Shown: in pieces, positions 30,594 through 40,136 of the stretch
How positions within the stretch are numbered: the first letter of the stretch is position 1
Layout: every line of letters starts with the position of its first letter
Assembly: GCA_006384855.1 (NCBI GenBank)
Contig: VCJN01001741.1
Span: 62,001-126,000, forward strand
DNA length: 64,000 nt
DNA from: Tetraselmis striata
Taxonomy: Eukaryota; Chlorophyta; Chlorodendrophyceae; Chlorodendrales; Chlorodendraceae
Direction: 5' to 3'
The notes under the pieces: generated by a model
The model's database searches: none
Told to the model about the DNA's origin: nothing
What the model saw: the letters and a program-made list of their open reading frames with translations, nothing else
Translations under genes and position numbers: made by a program

Positions 30594-30665
30594 CGGCGGC
30601 CCGCGCACGCCCGCAGTCCCCAGACGGGCTGACCAGGGCGCGGCCGGGGCAAGGGGGCCTGCGGC
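29965..30665. other. Spacer upstream of the carrier gene; longest poly-C run
   Basis: Holds G-rich runs at 30029-30110 and a 46-nt uninterrupted poly-C at 30546-30591, just 75 bp before the carrier start codon, so probably in its 5' UTR or promoter. A 169-codon open frame across it looks like a chance product of GC-rich sequence. Confidence 0.5.
30546..30591 (+). repeat. 46-nt poly-C homopolymer
   Basis: Longest homopolymer in the window, 75 bp upstream of the carrier start codon. Confidence 0.95.
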
Positions 30666-33198
30666 ATGACGCCTCCGGCAGAAGCGGGCCTTGCGCCGGA
30701 GCCGGGGACTAGCAGCGCGGGCCGGCTGGTGCGCGACGATGCGGCGTCCTTCGAGCTGCACCGCCTCTCCAAGCTCTTCCTGTCTGGCGGTGCGTCAGCG
30801 CGCAGCACTCCGCGGGCGGGAGAGGCGCACAGAGGAGGGGGTGTTGTGGGGGGGTGCCGGGGGCCGGGGAAGGCGTACCGGTCTGACGGCGTTTGGCTCC
30901 CTTCCTGCCGGTCCAGGCGTGGCAGGCGTGCTGAGCCGCACGGCCACGGCGCCGATCGACCGCGTCAAGATGCTGTTGCAGGTGCAGGAGGGCTCGGAGA
31001 GCATGACCATCAGACAGGGGGTCTGCCATATTTACCGAGAAGGTGCGTGCGTCTAGGGGGTGGGGGGGGGCATGTGAGCACGAACCTGCGAGTGGTTCCA
31101 CATCTGCTGGCAGAACAGCGCCGAATTGCAGCTGACAGCACACCGGTGCTGACGTTGGTGCGCCGCCCTGGGCAGGCGGGCATTCATTGCGGGCGTTCTT
31201 CCGAGGCAATGGCACCAACGTGATCAAGATTGGCCCCGAGACCGCGCTGAAATTGTCGCTGAACGACTCAATCCGCAGCCGCGTGGTGAGGGACCCGGAC
31301 AACGTGCAGCTTTATGAGCGCATGATGTCAGGCGCTCTGGCGGGAGCCTCCGCGCAGGTGAACACTCCCTCTCTCCTCCCCGGTTGTGCCGCCGTGCCCC
31401 CACCCAGCCAGAAAGAGCCGGATCAAGTGATCCACCGATGTGACGTCTGTGCTCAGCCCCAGTGCCCCCACTCCCCCCGGTTTCTGACGCCGCCGCCGCC
31501 TTTGCATGCCAGCTGACCATATACCCGCTGGAGATCATCCGCACCCGGCTGACGCTGTGCTCCAAGTGCACGTACGGGGGCATGGCGGATGCGGCCGTCA
31601 AGATCTACAAGCAGGAAGGCGCCATGGCATTCTACCGTGGCTTGCTCCCCTCGCTGGTGCACACCCCCTCCCCCCCACTGTAGCCCCCCTTGCGTATCAA
31701 ACTCGGGCTTTAAACTCTCCCCTGCTCTCAAATACACAAGCACGGGTTGGTGCAACGCTAGACAAACCCTTGATATGTCTGCGCTCACTTGACGCCACTG
31801 AACATGCAAGCACTGACATCAAGCAATGTCCCCCCCCCCCCCCCCCCCCCCCCAACCCCAACACACACACACACACACGACGCCTCTTGGCCACCTCCAA
31901 CCAGGTCGGAATTTTGCCATACGCAGGTGACCTCAGCCCCCACGCATGCGAGGGACTCTCCTGTACCCCCCCCCCCCCCTCTTACCCCTTCCCCCCCCCC
32001 CCCCCCCCCAACACACACCTCCCCCGGCCACCTCTTGTGTCATCCCAGGGGTGGACATCACCACGTTTGAGGTTCTGAAGGACATGTTGCTGGAGCGATA
32101 CGACGGCCACCCGCCGCCGACGTCCAGCATCCTGGCCGTCGGGACCCTCTCGAGCTCGTTTGCCCAGTTTGTGTCGTACCCGCTGGCGCTGGTGCGCACC
32201 CGGATGCAGGTGCGGCGCCGCCATACCGCCTTTACGATGGTGCAAGTCGTGTGCCGCCCGCTTTTGCGGCATGCGCCCCCTCCGCGCTGCTGGAGTAGAG
32301 GCCAGTTAGGACAGCAGCAGCAGCCCGGGAGGGTACCTAACGTGCATTGTCCCCCCCGCTTGGCCCCACAGATGCAGGGAGTTGGGGGAAAGGCCAATAA
32401 ATACAATGGGATGCTGGATGTCATGCGCAAGACGGTGGAGCGGGAGGGCATCCGGGGGCTGTATAAGGTGTCCCTCCCCCCCCCCCCCCCCCAAATTCCA
32501 TCCCCCCATTTCAACCCTACTATCGCTCGCCCCCCTGACCCCACGGTAGGGGCGTCAAGCTAGGGGCTATCTAACATATCGGCATGCATGGATACGGAGT
32601 CCCTCTTCCTCCTTCCCTGGATTCCAAGTACACAATTGCTGATGGCCGCAGACATTGCCATTGTAGCCCTTTTAAGCACGTTGTACATAGGGATGCACTG
32701 CGACGGCGGGCCGTAGATATCCGAGCGCTACATCTATTGCATAGCGACGGTGGCTATCGGCAACTGCGTGCACTAGTCACCCCAGTGGAGCGCTTGCAAG
32801 GCTTGTCGCGTGATGTATCAGACTACGGGTGGATGCATGGGTTCCCTGCAGTGCGCTAGACGAGCATCGCTCGAGCACTGCACTCTCACGGCCGAGGTAC
32901 AGCCCAGCGTCTTGCAGCACCGTACTGGTTATGCACAACTGGTGCGGTGACCGCGGCGCAGCATAGGTACCGGGAGTGTCACCATATTGCTGAACGGAAT
33001 GTGGGCAGCCTTTTTCGGGGGTCGCGTGTGACAGCTTTTCAGCCACTGCCGCTGTACAGTATTCCGAGGCTGCTGCTGCTGCTTTTGCTGCTGCAGGGCC
33101 TGCTCCCCAACATGCTCAAGCTGGCGCCGGCAGCTGGCATCAGCTGGGCTGTCTTTGAGGAGATGAAGGCCTTCCTGGTGGTGGACCCGCCGCGCTAA
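30666..33198 (+). CDS. Mitochondrial carrier (SLC25 family, SCaMC/ADP-ATP-type)
   Basis: Eight exons: 30666-30789, 30917-31042, 31176-31357, 31513-31656, 31905-31926, 32049-32209, 32372-32467 and 33097-33198. All are GT-AG, all phases match, total 318 residues. It has the three-fold carrier repeat with signature motifs P-x-[DE]-x-x-[KR]: PIDRVK (about residue 54), YPLEIIRTRL (about 148) and the variant YPLALVRTRMQ (about 243). Partner motifs GVAGVLSRTATAP and GLLPSLVGILPYAGVD are typical of the ATP-Mg/Pi (SCaMC) and related nucleotide/CoA carriers. It lacks the N-terminal EF-hands of SCaMC proteins, so it is the short type. It would exchange solutes across the mitochondrial inner membrane; the substrate is not certain. 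Exon 5 is a 22-nt micro-exon flanked by C-tracts and CA repeats. A TGTAA lies at 33255-33259. Confidence 0.9.
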
Positions 33199-33254
33199 TA
33201 ATTTATACATGCGCACTTGCTGCGCTCCCGGGTAGACGCGTAGGCAGGCAGCCA

Positions 33255-33259
33255 TGTAA
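33255..33259 (+). promoter_or_regulatory. Candidate TGTAA polyadenylation signal, carrier gene
   Basis: TGTAA 57 nt after the carrier stop codon; TGTAA is the established chlorophyte near-upstream signal. Confidence 0.5.
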
Positions 33260-34431
33260 ACATTTGCGCCGCTGCGGAGCTGTGGGTGATGGCTGCCCTG
33301 GGAGCACCGCCAGGTGGATGGCCGCCGCTCCGTCTAGCCGCACGTCAGGAGGATCACCGCTTTTTTTCTTGACCCCAAAATCGACTCCTCCCGTGAACGC
33401 TGACTGGCAGAATCACGGACATAACAAGCAAGACACTCCTGAAAATAACGATTCATCCGTTATACGTTCTCACTCAACTGGAGCCGAACAGGCCGCCATG
33501 ACGCCACGTGCCAGCCGTCGGGCAGATGCGCTCGAATCGGCCCGTGAAGTTGCGCAGCCGTTCCCAGACGGCCAAACCTGTGCCGCCGCAAGTCACACCG
33601 CCAGCAAATCGCACCATAACCCGCCCGCCTGCACACTCTGCTCCGCCTTCAGACACAGGCTGGGTGTGCAGCTATTACACTACGGCGGTCGGCGCCTTGT
33701 GAGCCCGTGGTACTTAGATCCAATGATGAAAGTAGGTAGATGGCAAATAAAACCGTTATTAAGTGATGAACAGGTCGGCCATCGCCGCCATCAGTTGATT
33801 TGCACTAGTCATGGAACCGTCGGCCCTCTTCCAGCAGTCTCTGCCCTCAGCACGACAGCTCTAGTAGCCCACCTTGCTTCAGTAGACCTTATTAATCCTC
33901 TGACGATGAACGATGCTGCTGCTGCTGCTCGATCATCGCACAAGAATACTCGCTGTATAGCACTGCAGGCGGTGTGGTGGTGTGGCCGTCCTGCCCTAGT
34001 TGATGCTATTCGGGGAAAAAGGTTTTCTTGTTTCTGGGCACGTACACGTCGCAGTGTAGATATCGCCGTCGTGCTGGTGATATCCATTAATAACGCCATT
34101 CCGACAAAGTGACCTGGTTTAGGTCAGTATTATCCAAGGAAACGGAGGTGGGGGGGGGGGGGGGGGGGGGGGGGGGTTGTTTTGTAAATTGTGAAAGTTT
34201 GTAAGTAGTACTTTAAGCAGTGTACAGCCTTCCAGCGCCCCCTGTGCTCCTCCCGTTTGTCCTTATCCTGCGCTGCCACCGTGCTCGCCCGCATGCAAAC
34301 CTGGGTACCTTTCAGCTACATATTACCGACTGACAACTGCTCCTCATCACAATTCAAGCGCCCGTCAGCAACCTATGCTGGCCGCCAACTCTCACATACT
34401 AGCGCATGCGCGCCACCATGGCGTCGTCGTC

Positions 34432-34590
34432 AGGACCAGTTCCTATGCACAGGCTCCGAGGATCCCCCCTTTCGCGTCACCTTTGTTTGTGATGATGCCT
34501 TGACATGCAAGTCCAGGGAGGAGCGGGAGCACTACACCAACCAGAAGAAGTCGGTGGCGTGGATCAACCTGGACCTGTGCGTGCAGTGTG
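34432..34590 (+). other. Orphan exon-like segment
   Basis: Between a plausible acceptor (GTCGTCGTCAG at 34432) and a plausible donor near 34590, a frame reads protein-like sequence including DPPFRVTFVCDDALTCKSRE and SVAWINLDLC. The amino-acid make-up differs from the surrounding chance frames. I do not recognise a family and see no matching neighbouring exons; it may be an exon of an undetected gene or of a pseudogene. Confidence 0.3.
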
Positions 34591-35038
34591 CTGGACAACT
34601 TGTATGGTCAGCTGGCATGCAAAGGCTGGCATGCAAAGGCTGCAGTGTATCGTTTACCAATGCCAAGCCGTAGACAGTGTAGCACATGTAAAGGGCAGGG
34701 ACAGGTGTTGGGACCGTGCACACTGCTGGTGCAAACCAGTGTGCACAATTTTCACACAAGGCTGCCATGTGCTACACTTTCAGCATTTTCATGAACATCA
34801 CCATCATTGTTTGTCTACTGCATTGCACGCACAGGTGCATCTTTGTCATATTGTTGTCTCTCAATCTCCGCGCCACCGCCGCTGCGCTACCGGATTCACT
34901 TGCTAATGCGGTTTGTGGAAAGAACGGCCCGGATTTACTAGCGACCTATTATACCTGTAAGAGCAGTAGGCATGTCTTGATGTCCTGCCGCCGGGCTGCT
35001 GCTGCTTCGAAACCAATTATAGCACTGAAATTGCACGG

Positions 35039-35572
35039 CAACGCCCGGACGCTGCCCAATATAGTGGCTATTCCAGCTCGAGTCATGATGACATAGTGGA
35101 CTATATATAGCCAGCACATGGTATGATTTGCAGCTCGAAACGTGGCGATTGCTATCCGAGTATATATTTGCTGCCGCTCCGTAGAGTATACCATAGTGTT
35201 TACCGCACAATATGGCAGTGCATATATACCCCCAACTCTAAAGTGTGCAGAATATGTTCTCGCGCTGGGGATCGCTTGACTATATATATGACTACATATC
35301 AGCACATACAAACAGTTCGGCAAGGGGGGGGGGGGGGAGGGGGGGGGGGAGCTAGGGCCCCCACACACGAAATGCTCGCCGGGCACAACGCAGTTCCAAA
35401 TAATGCTCCGAAACCAGTGCTTAAACCGTCGCCGCAACGCCCGAATGCTGCCCGATATGGTAGTGGCTATTCCAGCTCAAGTCATGGTGGCATAGGGGAC
35501 TATATAGCCAGCACATGGTATGATTTGCAGCTCGAAACGTGGCGATTGCTATCCGAGTATATATTTGTTGCC
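35039..35572. repeat. Pair of 137-bp direct repeats
   Basis: 35039-35175 and 35435-35572 align along their length, sharing TGGTATGATTTGCAGCTCGA and CGTGGCGATTGCTATCCGAG, separated by 259 bp. They could be terminal repeats of a tiny element or a local duplication. Confidence 0.75.
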
Positions 35573-37649
35573 AATAGACCAAGTATATATCTGCTGCACG
35601 TATGTATATATATATATATATTTGGGTCTCCACGTCGCGTCGACCCCGCCCGTCGTCATTTTGCCTCCTAATTTGAATCATAGATGACATGTGTTACAAC
35701 ATGCGCGCCGACATGCGCACTAGTCGTGAATTTGTAGCTGAGTGGGTGCGCCCACGCTTAGCCCACGCTGCGGGTGGTATAAGCATGCCCCTGTGGAATC
35801 GAAAGCACTTACTTTGTATTACCGTTACCCAGCGAAGCGCAACCAACGACGCTCAACTTGCAGCTTGGAAAATTGTGGGATTGAAAAATTGTGGAGAATC
35901 ATCGTCCGCATCATTACTGGCACACTCCAATGAAAATAATGCCCATGCATTGCAACGGTATCATGCATTGATTGGCCTCGAACTTGCGCGCCATACATCC
36001 CATGCATGTGTCCACCCGTCTTCGAGGCTCCATGACCCCTTAGCCCCATGGCTTAGGCACCAAGGTGAGGATGTGCGCGGAATTTCTATGTACAAATATT
36101 TACGTGCACATGTGTAAACTTCACGCAATTATACCGGACGATGATTTACCGTACTCGCTCGTGGTAGCAAGTACCCCTGGGCGAAGCCGTAATTCATCTG
36201 ATATTCAGTACTTTCCCTGCGCATATTCGTCACGGATAAATCTGAAAAGCATTGCGGTAATCCTACTGCTGCGGGGCGTGTGAAACCTCCTGAGATCACA
36301 GATTCATCATCTGAGACCCGGAAGCTATGATTATCTGAATTCGAATAGATGAAAATTCGTCACAGATCGCAAATGGGCAATCTTTGACGTCACATATTAG
36401 CTTATTCTTATTGTCTCGTATTCTCGCGGATCTAAGACAACTTGCAGCTAATATGTGACGTAGCAGATTTGACGTCCTAGGCATTTTGGACCCGTCCGGT
36501 ATGTTTCCATGCCCCACCGCGCCCGCCCCTCCCATCGCGCCAGCTCCGCCGCTCGCCCCGTCCCACAGCAGCAATCTCCACGCCACGCCCGCTCGCGCTC
36601 CACCCCGTCGCTACACTCCCGCCAACCCTCGCCCGCTGCCGCACCCATCCGGCGACATAGTGGCGGTTTCCCAGCCACCTCGCGCCATGCGACGTCATGT
36701 ATTCCCGGGCGGGCCGCTAACCCATGAAGCAGGCGAAGACTGTATGTGACCGATGCGACGGCAAGACGGGCCCTGATTGATACGGCTACGGCGGGCGTCG
36801 GTATAAACCGGAGGTCGGGGTATGGGCACGGCAGGTATGCGCTGGGTTGTGGAATCGTGGTGGTGGTGGTGGTGGTGGGGGTGGCCCATCATGCGGGACG
36901 CCGCAGTGGCGAGCAGTACGGTAGCGACTAGCGGTGTCAGCTGTGATCTGTGAGGTCTCTGTTCTATTCGAATAGATGAGTCCGTCAGCTGAGAGGACAT
37001 CGCTTGTCACAGATTTGCAATAGTCGCACGGAGTACGGGTATACGGGTTTCAAAGGAAGATATGGGCAAGGGAGATTAGCCGAAAATTGCACATGCTTAG
37101 TTATACAGAAAGGGTGGGGGACTTGCGGCAAAGTAGCCACAACAAGGGGGAGAGAGGACGCGTTGTGCAGGCAGGAAGCTAACACATAGCTACGAGAGTG
37201 GTCCCATCTAGCGGATGATGATGGTGATATAAGATTCGACGGGTACGGAGTGGCCGATGTTTCTTGCCGAGGGCGGCGCGCAAAGTGCCATACTGCGGCA
37301 TTAATGCCGTCGCACCAAGACTTCCCATGCATGCGTGCATGGGCCGCCACACGGGCAGCCCGTGTCGACACCCGAATACCCTAGGGCTAGGGGACCGAGG
37401 GAAATGAAACCCCAAGAACAAAGCTCTAAACATTTCAAAGGGAGGTAGGCAAGGGAGATTAGCCACCTCGATCTTGATGACTGCGGAGGGGGCGGGGCGG
37501 CGATCAACGGAGCGGAGGCGCTGCCGAGAAAGTTGCGGGAGACCACCGTGGGAGAAAGCCAGCCGATCGGCAGCTCGGCGGCGCGGGTAGGAAGCGTAGT
37601 CGGGTCGTTGTTGTCGTTGATTACCGCAGAAATGCGGGCCCATCTGCCC

Positions 37650-38552
37650 CATTGTCGGATTTTTCATGGCGGCACGCTTCGTGGCATGCTTCCCTCCTCA
37701 TGTGTGGGTCGTATCTGGTACAAAAACCATGTGGTGGCCCTGAACCGGGAGACTGACGCCAGTGATATTGGCTGGGGTGGCACTATGAAGGGCATTTCTG
37801 AATCTCATTCGTTTATTGCTCATGAATTCTTTACACTTATGGGCAAAGGGCGCAGTCCTCTACCTTTCGAGAGCTTGTTAGTGCTATTGGCACCGTCCTC
37901 TCCGTCATCACCTTTTGTGTTGGTGGCTTGGTGGTCATTCAAACTGATATCCAACACATGCAGTGAATCGTGGGCAGAGGCGGTAAGTCTTTGCTCATCA
38001 ATGATCAGGCCATCCGGCTCAATAAGTTGTGCGTCAAGTATGACATGTCTCGGGAAATCAACTGGGCTCCCAGAAAGGACAACATCCCTGCATATGTAGC
38101 TAGTAAATATAAAGATATTAGTGATTGGATAATGAACCAGAGATATTTTGATATGTTAGATGCTAGATGGGGTCCCCACACCGCGCATCTTTTTGCCAGT
38201 AGCAGAAACTTCCAATGATACTTCGTTTCATTTCTCAGCTCTGATGCCCTAGTACTTCTGGGGTCAACCCTCTATGTCATCATGACTGGTAGTCTCAGTT
38301 CAACTGGTGGATTAATCCTCCCTTTCGGATGATTGGGAATGTACCGAGGCACATGAGGGCATGTCGTGCTACCGGCACTTTGATTATCCCTTTCAGGGAC
38401 ACCTCTACTTGGTGGGATCTACTGGCTCCCGATGGCGTGCATCTTATTGATTCTGTGATTGATTGGTTGTGGTTACCCAGGAATGATCCCGCTCTCTTCA
38501 TTCCGGGGCAAAAGAAAGGTAATAATGAGAAGCCGTGTAAACCGCCAACCTG
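37650..38552 (+). pseudogene. Second DIRS-type element: RNase H and linker
   Basis: From about 37700 the frames read RNase H pieces of a DIRS pol: ETDASDIGWGGTM, then after frame changes REINWAPRKDNIPAYVASKY and DARWGPHTAHLFASSRNF, equivalent to the D...RFAS tail of the element at 26.4 kb. Then 38320-38552 reads NPPFRMIGNVPRHMRA and FRDTSTWWDLLAPDG, matching the segment before YR in that element. The RT itself is missing on the left. Frame changes and stops mark decay. Confidence 0.8.
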
Positions 38553-38582
38553 AGATATCTAGGCCATCAGGCTCAACTTCTC

Positions 38583-40124
38583 ATGCGAGAGCCCTTCATA
38601 CTCCCTCCCGTTCCGAGAACGTTGTGTCCATGGTGGCTGCCGCGAGTGCTGCCGGTTCCCGGGTTATTGGCCCTAGATAACCACGATCTCTCAGCTACTC
38701 CCTGGGATGCTTTCGATGCGAACCCCGACGACCGTGTCGACTGTGAATTGCTGGCTCACCTTCAGCGTTCCGCTCGCAACACGATTGTTGAAAGCAATGG
38801 CTCCAGTTATGGTTACTGTTGGAAGCGTTTTCTCCCATGGTGCGCAGCTCGCCCGATCCGTCGCTCACCGCTGCCAGCGTCTGATGGCACTGCGGCATTG
38901 TATCTACAATCGATGGTCGACACACCTGAGTCTTACTCGGTTATAATAATTGCCTCTACGGCTATTGCGTATTGCCAGAAAAATCAATGTATTCAATCAC
39001 TTGCCTACCCTTTCGCCCATGGCTGCTATGAATCGTGAGTATGCGAAACGTAGCATCGGCACTAAGGTGAAGGACAGAAAGGAACCTTTTCTCCGGCGTG
39101 ATGTCGTCGCTTTTGCCGGAGCTAATACTATATATGGGCCCGGATGTTCCGTGATATGACCAGGAATGATGATTAACATTGTCATGTTAGCCGTGTTACA
39201 AACAGCTACAACTACCTTTCAGGGGGAGGGAATGTGAGGAGACATTTTCACTGTATTTTACCATACACTCTCGCAGTGTCATCCACGGATCCTCTTCGCG
39301 CTGTTGATAGAGCGCGGCTAGACCTATTTGCAAGTGTAGTATCGGCAATACAGTAGCGTAATACCTTTCATAATTGCTTTTAGTTTTGCTTTTAGTGCGC
39401 ATTTGTTAAAGCACTGATATAACAATAATATAAAAGTTCCGTAACACATGTACCAATGTGCCAGTACCGCGTACCTGTCGAGGTATATGCTGGGTAGGTA
39501 GGTAGGTAGGTTTTCCATGCGCACGTGTCTAAAAAATACTGTACATGTAGTCGCTGATTGCATCGCCCCCCTGTAGCGATTCACCCGTACAACCGTACGA
39601 GTACCGTAGCCAATACCATGTATACGCGTCGTCGGTGTGCGCATATATATCCGCGAGGTCGGCACGAGTCGCAACTGGTCACGATTTGGTGGTCGCAGTG
39701 CTTTGTGTCCTGTGCTTTGGCGCCATATGCCGATTTTGACTGCGCTACTTATATTCTCATCCGAACGTGACTTTTGGCCCGGAGGTTAAATTTGTGACAA
39801 TTACCTTCTCCAAAAGGAAGGCGGATCAGAACCGTCCGGGCACCCGAGTGAGGATTTCTGCGATTCCTGGCCCGGTCTGTCCTATGCACCTTTGTGTCGA
39901 CTTATGGCAGCCATTTGTCTTGCTGAATGTCAGTCTTTGACCCGTCCTATCTTCCAAGGCTTTAATGTCCGTTTGGTTCTGAAATTATACCCGGATCGTA
40001 TTGAGCCCTCTGGCAATGTGATAAATTTGCTTATTATACCCGGTACTACATAAGCCAGTGGATGGGCTCTCTTATGGGCATCACGGCTAAGTAGTTCCTT
40101 GGTACCTATGGCTCTCATTCCTGT
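38583..40124 (+). pseudogene. Second DIRS-type element: tyrosine recombinase (decayed)
   Basis: 38583-39140 gives the core-binding domain (SYGYCWKRFLPWCAARP, then DGTAALYLQSMVDTPESYSV) and the KDRKEPFLRRDVVAF stretch. After about 570 bp of degenerate or inserted sequence, 39783-39905 reads the middle of the catalytic domain (VKFVTITFSKRKADQNRPG). The His-x-x-Arg motif (GSHSCRSGGDT) is split by the LINE-like insertion: HSC lies before 40124, the target duplication covers Arg-Ser-Gly-Gly, and the sequence resumes at 42694. In-frame stops also occur, so it is inactive. Terminal A/B repeats were not found. Confidence 0.7.
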
Positions 40125-40136
40125 CGGAGTGGCGGA

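Larger units (their letters stand above)
33199..37650. other. Repeat-rich region without a firm gene
   Basis: Contains a possible polyadenylation motif for the carrier (33255-33259), a roughly 27-nt poly-G run near 34150, and several short direct repeats (listed separately). A 282-codon open frame at 33264-34112 has no recognisable motif and atypical composition; I do not accept it. A protein-like segment at 34434-34590 is listed separately. Related sequences containing ATTCGAATAGATGA and TCACAGAT occur at 36340-36372 and 36963-37017. GGCAAGGGAGATTAGCC recurs at 37065 and 37448. Confidence 0.4.

Noticed and set aside
30160..30669. 169-codon frame running through the 46-nt poly-C before the carrier gene
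   Set aside because: Its Pro run is just the homopolymer; the carrier start at 30666 with its family-typical N-terminus explains the coding there.
33264..34112. 282-codon open frame after the carrier gene
   Set aside because: No domain, no biased composition typical of the nearby genes, and no splice or homology support; most likely a chance open frame.
36955..37020. Possible hammerhead ribozyme (GATGAGTCC...GGAC followed by GTCA)
   Set aside because: The conserved CUGAUGA core is not complete (TAGATGA here) and the GAAA element after stem II is missing (ATCG instead), so cleavage activity is not supported.
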